This document shows, piece by piece, positions 8,568 through 17,061 of a stretch of 32,249 nt of DNA. Numbering within the stretch: the stretch's first letter is position 1; every line of letters starts with the position of its first letter. The notes under the pieces are model-generated. The model did not search any database and had not been told where the DNA came from. It saw nothing but the letters and a program-made list of their open reading frames with translations. The stretch is from Aquisalimonas sp. GTDB lineage: Bacteria > Pseudomonadota > Gammaproteobacteria > Nitrococcales > Aquisalimonadaceae. The translations under genes were made by a program, and so were the position numbers. The stretch covers positions 1 to 32,249 of the forward strand of contig NZ_SKOG01000044.1 in NCBI RefSeq assembly GCF_007120195.1, in the 5' to 3' direction.

Positions 8568-10481
8568 ATGTTTCGATTCCGCCGATTCCAGACCCGTCTG
8601 CTGGTGCTCTTTCTGGCCCTGTTCACGCTCTCTCAGGCCGTTGCGCTCGGGCTGACGAACTGGGCCGGGCGGGCCGCCGCACAGGATGAGATCCACGGTG
8701 CCCTCGAGGTGGCCGCCGGTGTGTTCGGCAATCTGCTGGATGAGCGCGAGGCGCGGCTGCTGCAGGCGGCCGTGCTTCTGGCCGATGATTTCGCCTTCAA
8801 GTCCGCCTATGCCACGCGGGATGCGCCGACCATCGAATCCATGCTGCGCAACCACGGCGACAGGATTGGTGCGGACGTCATGTACCTGCTCTCGCTGGAG
8901 CACGAAGTGATTGCCAGCACGCGCGAGGAAGAAGGCGAGGGCCATGACTTCGGCCATGCGGAGTTGCTGGAGGCGGCCGGCGATGACCCGTATGGCGAGG
9001 CCACGGCGATTGTCCTGGTGGACGACCGTCCCTTCCAGTTGGTGGTGGTGCCGCTTCTGGTCCCGCGCCACGAGGCTTGGGTGGTTATCGGTTTCGAACT
9101 GGACGCGGACTTCGTGGCCAGTTTCCGTGATCTCACCCTCTCGGAGATCAGTCTCCTGGCGGAAACGGGGGAGCAGTGGCGCGTGCTCGCCACCACCCTC
9201 CCGGCCGATACGCGGGGAAGCCTTCCGGGCGTTCTCGCCCGTACCGGCTGGCAGGACGATGCGGCATTCAACATGGAGCTGGACGACGAGACCCATGTCT
9301 CCGTGTTCCGGACCCTTGGGGTGGATGATGACATCCGCCTGGCTGTCGGCATGCAGCGCTCCCTGGACGCCGCCATGGCCCCTTATCAGCGCCTGCAGCA
9401 GGTATTGCTCGGACTGCTGGTCGCCGGCCTCATGCTGACGGCCCTTGGCGCCGCCTGGGTGGCGCGCAAGGTGAGCGAGCCGGTGCGAAAGCTGCGCGCA
9501 GGGGCGGAGCGCATCGAGCAGGGCGAATACCAAACCCGGGTCCGGATCACCCAGCGCGACGAGCTCGGTGCCCTGGGCAAGGCCTTCAACCGCATGGCGC
9601 AAGGCCTGGAGGAGCGTGACCGGGTGCGGGGACTCCTGGGTAAAGTGGTGTCACCGGCCATCGCCGACGAGCTGCTGAGCCGGGACATCGAGCTCGGCGG
9701 CGAGGAGCGGGAGGCCAGCATCCTGTTCTCCGACATCGTCGGTTTCACCTCCCTCGCCGAGACCCTGCCGCCGGCCGAGCTGCTCGACCTGCTGAACGGT
9801 TATCTGACGGGGATCAGTGCAGATATCGAATCCGAAGGCGGTGTGATCGACAAGTACATCGGAGATGCCGTCATGGCCCTCTTCGGTGCGCCGCTGGCGA
9901 AGCCCGACCATGCTGAACGGGCAGTGCGAGCGGCCATGGCCATGGCGGATAGCGTCAGGGCCATGAACCGTGAAGCCGCGGATCGCGCGTCCACCCTCAG
10001 CCTCGGGGTGGGCATCAATTCCGGCACCGTGGTTGCCGGCAACATGGGATCGCGCACCCGCCTCAATTACACTGTGGTGGGCGACGCCGTGAACCTGGCC
10101 TCGCGCCTGGAGGGGCTGACTCGACATTACCGCGTCGGCATTCTCGCCAGCGCGGCGACCGTGGAGCAATGCCCCGGGCTGGTGTTTCGCGAAATCGATC
10201 GCGTGCAGGTCAAGGGACGCCAGGCTGCGGTCAGTATTCATGAACCTGTGGGCCGGAAGGCGCATCTGGATGACGCCATGCGCGAGCGCCTCGCCCTGTT
10301 CTCCAGGGCCCTGGACGCCTACCGGCAACAGTCCTGGGACGAGGCCGAAGCCGCCTTCCGGGCCGTCGCGCAATACGAGCCCAGCGGGCCCTCGGCGCTT
10401 TACCTATCCCGCATCGAGACGTTCAGACGCAACCCGCCGCCACCCGGCTGGGACGGCATCTACCGGGCGACGGAGAAATAG
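8568..10481 (+). CDS. Membrane-bound class III adenylate cyclase with HAMP domain
   Basis: A 637-residue receptor cyclase. Its start is the ATG 7 bases after the cupredoxin stop; an upstream in-frame extension lies inside that gene and is not real. Order of parts: transmembrane helix 1 (about residues 8-28), a large periplasmic sensor of about 250 residues, transmembrane helix 2 (about 282-302), HAMP (about 300-355), a class III cyclase domain (about 375-560) and a short helical tail with a TPR-like stretch. The catalytic metal aspartates are in LFSDIVGFT (about 386) and IGDAVMALFG (about 432). The base-selecting pair is Lys in DKYIGD and Asp in VVGDAVNLASR, the combination that favours ATP. 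The transition-state Asn and Arg sit in VNLASRL. So the product is most probably cAMP. The next two genes carry cyclic-nucleotide-binding domains. Confidence 0.93.
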   Translation: MFRFRRFQTRLLVLFLALFTLSQAVALGLTNWAGRAAAQDEIHGALEVAAGVFGNLLDEREARLLQAAVLLADDFAFKSAYATRDAPTIESMLRNHGDRIGADVMYLLSLEHEVIASTREEEGEGHDFGHAELLEAAGDDPYGEATAIVLVDDRPFQLVVVPLLVPRHEAWVVIGFELDADFVASFRDLTLSEISLLAETGEQWRVLATTLPADTRGSLPGVLARTGWQDDAAFNMELDDETHVSVFRTLGVDDDIRLAVGMQRSLDAAMAPYQRLQQVLLGLLVAGLMLTALGAAWVARKVSEPVRKLRAGAERIEQGEYQTRVRITQRDELGALGKAFNRMAQGLEERDRVRGLLGKVVSPAIADELLSRDIELGGEEREASILFSDIVGFTSLAETLPPAELLDLLNGYLTGISADIESEGGVIDKYIGDAVMALFGAPLAKPDHAERAVRAAMAMADSVRAMNREAADRASTLSLGVGINSGTVVAGNMGSRTRLNYTVVGDAVNLASRLEGLTRHYRVGILASAATVEQCPGLVFREIDRVQVKGRQAAVSIHEPVGRKAHLDDAMRERLALFSRALDAYRQQSWDEAEAAFRAVAQYEPSGPSALYLSRIETFRRNPPPPGWDGIYRATEK

Positions 10482-10489
10482 CGGACTGC

Positions 10490-12748
10490 ATGGTGACTGA
10501 CGAGCTGGCCGAGAAATTGGCGGCGGCCGCGCCGCTCGAGGGAGTGCGCCCGGAAACCGCGCGGGCGGTGGCCGAGCACGCGCGGGAGCGGCGGCTGCAG
10601 CCCGGGGAGACGTTGCTCCGGCAGGGCGAGGCGGCTGGAGATGTCTACGTCGTAGTCGATGGGCGGCTGCGGGTGGTTCTCGACGAGGGCACTGGTTCGC
10701 CCTGTGCGTTCGCGCTGGTGGAGGCCGGCGCGGTACTGGGGGAGATCGCCAGTCTGACCGGCGGGACGCGAGAGACCACTGTCGTCGCGGACACACCGGC
10801 CACGGTGATCGAAATCTCCGCCGCCGGCTTCGAACTGCTGATCAAGAGTGAAGCCGAGGTCGCCCGTCGCTTGACCGAGCTGGCAACAGTCAGGCTCCGC
10901 CAGGCGCAGCTCGCGCGCCAGGTCGCGACACTCTTCCCCGAAGTGGACGAGTCGGTGCGCTGGGCGCTCATGGCCGGTGTCAAATGGGTCCGTCTCAAGG
11001 CCGGCGACACGCTGGTGGAACGGGGCGACCCGGCGGATGCGGCCTACATTGTCGTGTCCGGACGGCTGCGAGCGACCCTCGGCGCGGGGGCGGACGACAT
11101 TCTTGCGGACGTCGGGCCTGGCGAACTCGTCGGCGAGATGGCCCTGGTCGAGGGCGGGGTGCGCACCGCCACGCTCGTGGCAGCCCGCGACAGCCACCTG
11201 GCGCAACTCGGGCGGGACGATTTCCTGGCGACCCTGCGGGGCCGTCCCGAATCCCTGCTGAGAATCGCCCGTGATGCCCTGCGGCGCGCGAGCGATGCCC
11301 GCGGAACGCACGGCGGCGACCGGCGTACCATCGTCCTCCTGGCTGCGCACCCCTGCGTGGATTTGTCAGCGTTTGCGCAGGGGCTTGTCGCGCCACTGGA
11401 GCGGGGGGGCGCGACCCGACTGTTGAGACGTCAGGACGCCGACGACGCGCTCGGGACCCGCACGCTCGCCCAGGGCGGCCCGGATGGCCCCGGCGCCGCC
11501 CGTGTCACGCAATGGCTACAGGAACAGGAGGAGCGCCACGAAACGTTGCTTCTGCAGACCGACACCGACTGGAGCCCCTGGAACGACCTCGTGCTGCGTC
11601 ACGCCGACCACATGGCGCTGATCGTCGATGCCGACGTTGAACCCACTCTGACCCCGGCCGAACAACGCCTTGGTGAAGCGCTCCGAGCCAGGATGGCCTC
11701 CGGGAGTCCGGCCCGGATCCGCAAGAGCCTCATCCTGCTTCATCCGGGCGAGGGCGTGCGCGCAATCGAGTCCCCGCGTGGCACGTCACAGTGGCTCGCC
11801 TCCCGGGACGTGGACGCCTGCCACCACGTTCGATGGGGTCACCCCGGGGACTTCGCACGACTTGCACGGATCATTGCCGAACGCCCCGTGGGTCTCGTGC
11901 TGAGCGGAGGCGGCGCACGCGGCTATGCCCACCTCGGCGTGATGCGCGCCCTGGAGGAGGCCGGCGTGCCGGTCGATATCGTGGCCGGGACGAGTATCGG
12001 CGCTGTCATGGCGGCGTTTGCCGCCTTTGACGTCGGTTGCGATGAGCGGGAGGCGCGGGCGAAGTCGACGCTGCGGGACACGCTGGACTGGACGTTGCCG
12101 CTGGCAGCCCTCGTGAAAGGGGGGCAGATGGCGGCCCTGGCCGAGCGGGAGACGGGGGGACGGGACATCGAGGACTTGTGGCTGCCCTGGTTCGCCGTGT
12201 CCACCAACCTGACCCGTTCGCAGGTGAGCGTGCATCGGCGTGGCTCGATCACCCGGGCGCTGCGCGCAAGTGTCGCCATCCCGGGGATTGTCCCGCCGGT
12301 GGTGTACGGGGACGAGCTCCACGTGGACGGCGGCGTGTTGGATAATCTGCCGGTCGAGCCCATGCGGCGCATCAACCCGCGCGGCCTGGTGATCGCAGCA
12401 GACGTTGCGCTCAATGCCGGGCCTCACGCCAGGGAGGACTTCGGCCTGTCGGTCTCCGGCTGGCGACTGCTGGCGGATCGGCTGTTGCCCGGCCGCCAGG
12501 GGCCTTACGTGCCGGGTATTACGACCACACTGATGCAGTCGATGATCGCCGGCTCGAGTCGGGCGCGCGACCGCGTGATCGCCGACGGCCTCGCCGACCT
12601 CTACCTCGATCTCGACCTGCCGCGCTGCGGGATGCTTGAGTTCGGGGCTCCGGACCGGATTATCGCGGTGGGTTACGACTCCGCCGCGCCCCGAGTGCGG
12701 GACTGGGCAGACGCTTTGCCGGCGCGGGTGCGCGCAAGCTTTTCCTGA
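10490..12748 (+). CDS. Patatin-like phospholipase with two cyclic-nucleotide-binding domains (NTE-like)
   Basis: A 752-residue protein built like bacterial relatives of neuropathy target esterase. Two cyclic-nucleotide-binding domains come first (about residues 5-125 and 140-260). The phosphate-binding cassette of the second, GEMALVEGGVRTATLVA, has the canonical R-T-A; the first, GEIASLTGGTRETTVVA, keeps the arginine but has E after it. A linker of about 200 residues follows. The patatin domain starts at about 467 with the oxyanion-hole motif LSGGGARGYAHLG, the nucleophile serine in GTSIG (about 500) and the dyad aspartate in DGGVLDNLP (about 611). The expected reaction is release of fatty acid from membrane phospholipid or lysophospholipid, gated by cyclic nucleotide. 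It starts 8 bases after the adenylate cyclase gene, so the two are surely co-transcribed. GTG three bases downstream is an alternative start. Confidence 0.93.
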   Translation: MVTDELAEKLAAAAPLEGVRPETARAVAEHARERRLQPGETLLRQGEAAGDVYVVVDGRLRVVLDEGTGSPCAFALVEAGAVLGEIASLTGGTRETTVVADTPATVIEISAAGFELLIKSEAEVARRLTELATVRLRQAQLARQVATLFPEVDESVRWALMAGVKWVRLKAGDTLVERGDPADAAYIVVSGRLRATLGAGADDILADVGPGELVGEMALVEGGVRTATLVAARDSHLAQLGRDDFLATLRGRPESLLRIARDALRRASDARGTHGGDRRTIVLLAAHPCVDLSAFAQGLVAPLERGGATRLLRRQDADDALGTRTLAQGGPDGPGAARVTQWLQEQEERHETLLLQTDTDWSPWNDLVLRHADHMALIVDADVEPTLTPAEQRLGEALRARMASGSPARIRKSLILLHPGEGVRAIESPRGTSQWLASRDVDACHHVRWGHPGDFARLARIIAERPVGLVLSGGGARGYAHLGVMRALEEAGVPVDIVAGTSIGAVMAAFAAFDVGCDEREARAKSTLRDTLDWTLPLAALVKGGQMAALAERETGGRDIEDLWLPWFAVSTNLTRSQVSVHRRGSITRALRASVAIPGIVPPVVYGDELHVDGGVLDNLPVEPMRRINPRGLVIAADVALNAGPHAREDFGLSVSGWRLLADRLLPGRQGPYVPGITTTLMQSMIAGSSRARDRVIADGLADLYLDLDLPRCGMLEFGAPDRIIAVGYDSAAPRVRDWADALPARVRASFS

Positions 12749-14188
12749 TCAGCGGATGCACTCTGCGAATAAGTTGATCCCCTCGTTCTCGAAACGGATG
12801 TTGGTGCTCGGGCGGCCGAATGCCGAGTGCGCGTAGAGCCGGTTGACGTCGTCCTCGGTGCGGTGGACGAGCTTCCAGTCGAGAACATGGTCCATCAGCC
12901 CCCGGGTGGGGTTGCAGGGGTGGATGTTGCCGAGGATGACCCGCCCTCCAGGCCGCAGCATGGAGTGGATCAGGTTCATCAGGCGAACCACCAGATCATC
13001 GCCCAGGTAGTCGATCAGGCCGATGCTGTAGACGAGATCCTGGTCCTGGATCTCCGCACGCGCCTTGCCCAGCGCCAGGCGTATCAGGTTCTCGCTGACC
13101 AGCGACATCTGGCGCTTCAGACCGTTGGCCTGGGCTGCATCGTCGACGAAGGCAAGCGCTTGCAGATCGATGTCGAGCAGCGTTGCCCGGAGATCGGTCG
13201 CATACTCCGGATGAGCGGCGTAGACGTCGAACAGTTCCCGTGCGGGGCCGCAGGCGAGACTGGTGACTTGCGCAGTGGAGCCCTGGCGTGTGCGGACCGT
13301 CTCGCCGATTTCCTCCGCCAGCAGATCACGGCGATTGCGAACGGCCCTGGATGCGGTGGTTTCCAGAAAGCAGCGATCGATCAGCCGCCCTACCGCACCG
13401 GAGCCCTCGGGCCGGTTGCGATAGATCAGCTCGATGGTCCAGAAGTCACCGGCATAGCCTCGCGGTTTGCTGTAGAAGCGCTCCGCCGTCTCCGCGAGCA
13501 GGATGTAGGGCAACAGCTCCTGTTGCATCCGCAGGCCCATCTCCCCCCGGACACGCTCATTGTCGACCTCCTGCGACAGGACTTGATCAAGCAGCGGACA
13601 GAACTGCAGGAACTGCTCAACGATCTCTGCGCTCATGGCCTCGGGGACGACGTCACCGTTCTCCGCCGCCGCTTTCTTGGCGGCGAAGGCGGCTCGCTTG
13701 AATGCTTGCAGTGGCTCATCCAGTCGCTTCCAGGCGCCGGCTTCCTCGCGGGTGGTCAGGTCGGTGTCTGTCGCGACCCGGGACCGGCGGTTCGCCGCCT
13801 TCAGCCGCTCGGCGAGCAAGCGGGCAAAGGCGCGATGCAGGCGTGCCGAGAAATCCGGATCCTGGTCCGCTCTCGCCTGCAGGGCCGAATGCGGAACGGC
13901 AAACGTTATGCTGTTTTCCAGCGCACGGACCCGCTCGGTCGGAGGGCCGGCCGCAAGGTAGGACATCTCGCCCGCCAGGTCGCCCGGACCGAGGGTGGCG
14001 AGCTGCACGTCGACGTCATCGGTGAAAACTCCAAACAGCCCCTGCACGATCAGATACAGGCTATCGAGCGGTTCGCCAGCTTCGATCAGGGTGTCGCCGT
14101 GTGCGACGTCCTGCTCGGCCGCGCTCGCCAGAAGCCACTCCGCGTCCGCGTCCGTGAGCTGCTCGAGCAGCGCAATCCCCTGCTTCAT
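12749..14188 (-). CDS. SAM-dependent methyltransferase with N-terminal cyclic-nucleotide-binding fold (PhcB-like style)
   Basis: The start MKQGIALLEQL is chosen because GGGGAG lies directly upstream; the frame is open 9 more codons. The 479-residue protein has an N-terminal cyclic-nucleotide-binding fold (about residues 5-125; LDSLYLIVQGLFGV, LGPGDLAGEMSYL), a helical linker and a C-terminal class I methyltransferase (about residues 245-450). SAM-site landmarks are SLACGPARELFDVY (motif I), LLDIDLQAL (acidic loop) and LVYSIGLIDYLGD. The block YSKPRGYAGDFW before it is typical of the family often annotated as 3-hydroxypalmitate methyl ester biosynthesis (PhcB-like); that substrate is only a suggestion. 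The phosphate cassette reads GEMSYLAAGPPTERVRA, where the cAMP-contacting arginine is replaced by proline, so cAMP binding is doubtful. Its stop codon abuts the patatin gene's stop with no gap. Confidence 0.85.
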   Translation of the reverse strand: MKQGIALLEQLTDADAEWLLASAAEQDVAHGDTLIEAGEPLDSLYLIVQGLFGVFTDDVDVQLATLGPGDLAGEMSYLAAGPPTERVRALENSITFAVPHSALQARADQDPDFSARLHRAFARLLAERLKAANRRSRVATDTDLTTREEAGAWKRLDEPLQAFKRAAFAAKKAAAENGDVVPEAMSAEIVEQFLQFCPLLDQVLSQEVDNERVRGEMGLRMQQELLPYILLAETAERFYSKPRGYAGDFWTIELIYRNRPEGSGAVGRLIDRCFLETTASRAVRNRRDLLAEEIGETVRTRQGSTAQVTSLACGPARELFDVYAAHPEYATDLRATLLDIDLQALAFVDDAAQANGLKRQMSLVSENLIRLALGKARAEIQDQDLVYSIGLIDYLGDDLVVRLMNLIHSMLRPGGRVILGNIHPCNPTRGLMDHVLDWKLVHRTEDDVNRLYAHSAFGRPSTNIRFENEGINLFAECIR

Positions 14189-14286
14189 GGTCTCCCCCGC
14201 CGTTGTCCAAGGCATCCGCCTGCGGGAATCAATGGTAAGTATGAACCACAGTCGATACTTGTAAGCCTAGGTCATCCGGCCTGGAC

Positions 14287-14315
14287 TTGACAGGAGTCGA
14301 AGTGGGAACAAGATT
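14287..14315 (+). promoter_or_regulatory. Probable sigma-70 promoter of the tmsA/tmsB-like pair
   Basis: TTGACA at 14287-14292 and AAGATT at 14310-14315 are separated by exactly 17 bases. The predicted transcription start is near 14322, giving a leader of about 24 bases that carries the Shine-Dalgarno GAGGTGAT at 14334-14341. The -35 is a perfect match and the -10 a weak one. The promoter lies in the 157-base divergent region shared with the methyltransferase gene on the other strand. Confidence 0.5.
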
Positions 14316-14345
14316 TCAAAGGTGCCGGGATTCGAGGTGATTGCA

Positions 14346-15686
14346 TTGACTGACGAGTTGACTTACCAGAAGCGCCTGGAGAGCCTGCAGCGTGCCATCA
14401 GCGCCTGCCCGGGTGACAGGCCTCGGATCGCCAAGCGCACCACCTCCAATCTGTTCCGGTATCAAGGCCGGCAACCGGCCGCGGGCAGCCGGATCTCGCT
14501 GCGCGGGTTCAATCATGTGCTTGGTTTGTGCTGCGAATCCCGCACGCTCGACGTTGAAGGCCTCACGACATACGAGCAGATCGTGGACGCCACGCTACCA
14601 CAGGGTTTCCTGCCGACCGTCACCCCGGAGCTGAAACACATCACCATTGGCGGAGCGACGGTGGGCATCGGGATCGAGTCGTCCGGCCATCGCCATGGTT
14701 TCGTGCATGACGGGTTGGTGGAGGCGGACGTAGTGCTGCCCGATGGCCGCGTCGTGACCTGCACCGCCGGCAATGCCCATGCGGATCTGTTCCACGCGTT
14801 GCCCAATTCGTATGGAACGCTTGGCTATATCCTCCGCGCAAGGATCAGGTTGATCCCGGCGCAGCCCTTCGTCCGGGTGCGTCATGCACGGTATCAGGAT
14901 GTGACAGGCTATCTGGACGCCATGAAGGAGGCGGTCGACGCCCGCGTTTCCGACTTCATTGAAGGCCTTTTCTATGGCAGTGACGTGCTGTACCTGACCC
15001 GGGCAGACTTCGCGGACAAGGCTTCCCATGTCGAAGACATCTACGGCACCATCTATTACAAGACCGCCGGCCGGATCGGCGATTTTTTCCTGCCCACGAA
15101 ACAGTACATCTTTCGCTATGACCCCGACTGGTTCTGGAACGTGCCTGATTCGCCTGCGTACAACCTGTTTCGCCGGCTGGCTCCACGGGCTCTGCGGAGC
15201 TCCGGATTCTATAACCGTTATAGCGCCTGGAAGAAAGGGATTCTCAAGGCGTTGGACGTGGAGAGAAACAAAAAAATGGAGCCGCTTATCCAGGATTGGC
15301 AGGTCCCGTGGGAACAGGCCGAAAACCTGATCGACTTTGCGCTGGAGCATGTCGATCTTGGAGGGAACCCCTGGGTTGCGCTTCCCATCGTCCCCCAAGG
15401 CTCGCCGACCCTGTATCCAGTTGAGACGGGACGCCTTTATTTCAACCTGGGCTGTTACTGTCTGACCGCGAAGCCGCGACAGGATCGGGAGTTTCACTAC
15501 ACTAGGATAATGGATGAGGCATGCCTGCGTCTGGGCGGATTGAAGATGCTGTATTCGTCCACGTTCATGGACAGGCAATCTTTCGATCGATGCTATAACG
15601 GCACCGCATATGCACGGCTCAAGCAGCGGTATGATCCTGAAGGAGCCGTGCCCGGCCTGTTCGAGAAAGTCGTAGAGGGCGTGTGA
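14346..15686 (+). CDS. tmsA: FAD-dependent oxidoreductase, DHCR24/TmsA-like
   Basis: A 446-residue enzyme of the vanillyl-alcohol-oxidase/PCMH flavin family. The FAD domain includes ISLRGFNHVLGL, the segment ITIGGATVGIGIESSGHRHG (about residues 100-119) that cradles the flavin pyrophosphate, and NSYGTLGYILRARIRLIP (about residues 153-170). The C-terminal half contains VALPIVPQG and YFNLGCYCLT. The family includes sterol delta-24 reductases and bacterial TmsA/BfaA proteins that reduce the methylene intermediate made by a Cfa-like methyltransferase to a 10-methyl fatty acid. The gene for such a methyltransferase overlaps this one. TTG at 14346 is taken as start because GAGGTGAT, an extended Shine-Dalgarno, ends 4 bases before it and a promoter places the transcript start near 14322. 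GTG at 14322 would be leaderless. The symbol is by homology and context. Confidence 0.75.
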   Translation: MTDELTYQKRLESLQRAISACPGDRPRIAKRTTSNLFRYQGRQPAAGSRISLRGFNHVLGLCCESRTLDVEGLTTYEQIVDATLPQGFLPTVTPELKHITIGGATVGIGIESSGHRHGFVHDGLVEADVVLPDGRVVTCTAGNAHADLFHALPNSYGTLGYILRARIRLIPAQPFVRVRHARYQDVTGYLDAMKEAVDARVSDFIEGLFYGSDVLYLTRADFADKASHVEDIYGTIYYKTAGRIGDFFLPTKQYIFRYDPDWFWNVPDSPAYNLFRRLAPRALRSSGFYNRYSAWKKGILKALDVERNKKMEPLIQDWQVPWEQAENLIDFALEHVDLGGNPWVALPIVPQGSPTLYPVETGRLYFNLGCYCLTAKPRQDREFHYTRIMDEACLRLGGLKMLYSSTFMDRQSFDRCYNGTAYARLKQRYDPEGAVPGLFEKVVEGV

Positions 15687-16993
15687 TGACCAATGAAACG
15701 GAGCACAGTGCCGTTCAGCGACGGAATCCGCTGGCCTTGCCCGGCAACAAAGAGCCGTCCAGCAGCACCTCGATTGCACCGGAACGCTGGCTGCTGCGCA
15801 AGGTTCATGAAGCCGTGGGCGAGCCACCGCTGCGGCTGCGCTTGTGGGACGGCTGCACGGTCGGCCCCGAATCCAGTGACATGATGATCGAACTCCGGGA
15901 CCGTGGCGCCTTGTACCGATTACTGCGCCATCCGAATCTCGCCTTCGGCGATCTCCACAGCAGTGGACGGTTGCGGATTCACGGGGAGCTCACCCGGGTG
16001 ATTCATGTCCTCATCGATTCGATGAATGCGCAGGCACATGGAACCTCTCCGGCCTGGACCGGCTGGTTCAAACGGGGGCGCAAACTGCGGGTACGCAAGG
16101 GTGCCAACCTCACCGCCGCCCGCGGCAATATTCATCACCACTATGATCTGGGCAACGATTTCTACCGCTTGTGGCTGGATCGCGCGGCCATGCAGTATAC
16201 CTGCGCGTATTTCGAGAGCCCGGACTATACCCTGGAGCAGGCACAGCTTGCAAAACTGGAACATGTCTGCCGCAAGCTGCGGCTGCAGCCGGGGCAGACG
16301 GTCATCGACGCCGGCTGCGGCTGGGGCGGGCTGGCGCGCTACATGGCCAAGCAGTACGGCGTGCGCGTCCGCGCGTTCAATATCTCCCACGAGCAGGTCG
16401 CCTACGCCAGGGAGGCTGCCAGGGAAGAGGGCCTGGAAGACCGCGTGGAGTTCATTGAGGAGGACTTTCGCAACATCAGCGGATCCTGCGACCGGTTCGT
16501 CTCCGTGGGCATGCTCGAGCATGTGGGGCCGGCGAATTACAAGGCCCTCGCCGGGGTGGTAAGCCGTTGCCTGCACGCGGACGGCCTAGGGCTGATCCAC
16601 ACCATTGGCCGCAATCGGCCGGCGCCACTGGACGCCTGGATCGAGAAACGCATCTTCCCGGGCGGCTATGTACCCAGTGCGGGGGAACTCATGAGGCTGT
16701 TCGAGTACACACCGTTCTCCGTGCTCGATGTGGAGAACCTGCGGCTGCATTACGCGCAAACCCTGGATCACTGGCTGGAGCGCTTCCGGGCTCACCGCGA
16801 GGAGGTGGCCCGGGATTACGATGAGCCGTTCGTGCGTGCCTGGGAGCTGTACCTGGCCGGCTCCAGTGCCACCTTCCGCAGCGGCGGGCTGCAGCTGTTC
16901 CAGGTTGTCTTCGCGCATCCGCGCAACAATCAGGTGCCGCGCGTGCGCAAGGATCTCTATCACGCGCCGGCCGCGCCGTCGGAGACACCCTGA
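15686..16993 (+). CDS. tmsB: Cyclopropane-fatty-acid-synthase family methyltransferase, TmsB-like
   Basis: A 435-residue SAM-dependent lipid methyltransferase. The N-terminal part (about residues 1-120) is the lipid-positioning domain of Cfa enzymes. The methyltransferase core begins near NIHHHYDLGNDFYRLWLD (about 148-165). It has the SAM motif VIDAGCGWGGLARYMA (about 207-222), FNISHEQVAYA, the acidic EEDFRNI, and MLEHVG, the conserved active-site region with the bicarbonate-binding glutamate. The family transfers a methylene/methyl group to the double bond of phospholipid acyl chains. Coupled with the FAD oxidoreductase it should give 10-methyl branched rather than cyclopropane acids. The ATG overlaps the preceding stop (TGATG), so the two are translated together; GTG at 15683 is an alternative. 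A damaged duplicate of the 3' part of this gene lies at 21782-22342. Confidence 0.9.
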   Translation: MTNETEHSAVQRRNPLALPGNKEPSSSTSIAPERWLLRKVHEAVGEPPLRLRLWDGCTVGPESSDMMIELRDRGALYRLLRHPNLAFGDLHSSGRLRIHGELTRVIHVLIDSMNAQAHGTSPAWTGWFKRGRKLRVRKGANLTAARGNIHHHYDLGNDFYRLWLDRAAMQYTCAYFESPDYTLEQAQLAKLEHVCRKLRLQPGQTVIDAGCGWGGLARYMAKQYGVRVRAFNISHEQVAYAREAAREEGLEDRVEFIEEDFRNISGSCDRFVSVGMLEHVGPANYKALAGVVSRCLHADGLGLIHTIGRNRPAPLDAWIEKRIFPGGYVPSAGELMRLFEYTPFSVLDVENLRLHYAQTLDHWLERFRAHREEVARDYDEPFVRAWELYLAGSSATFRSGGLQLFQVVFAHPRNNQVPRVRKDLYHAPAAPSETP

Positions 16994-17061
16994 TCTGGAA
17001 CCTCATCCCGCTCAGATCGACGGCTGACCAGTGGCACGGACGCCAGCACGGCAATGGCTTC

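Noticed and set aside
8274-9602. Long - strand frame opposite the adenylate cyclase gene
   Set aside because: Antisense shadow; rich in Arg, His and Gly with no motif.
12827-14290. Long + strand frame opposite the cNMP-methyltransferase gene
   Set aside because: Antisense shadow; the - strand frame has SAM-binding and regulatory motifs and a proper ribosome site.
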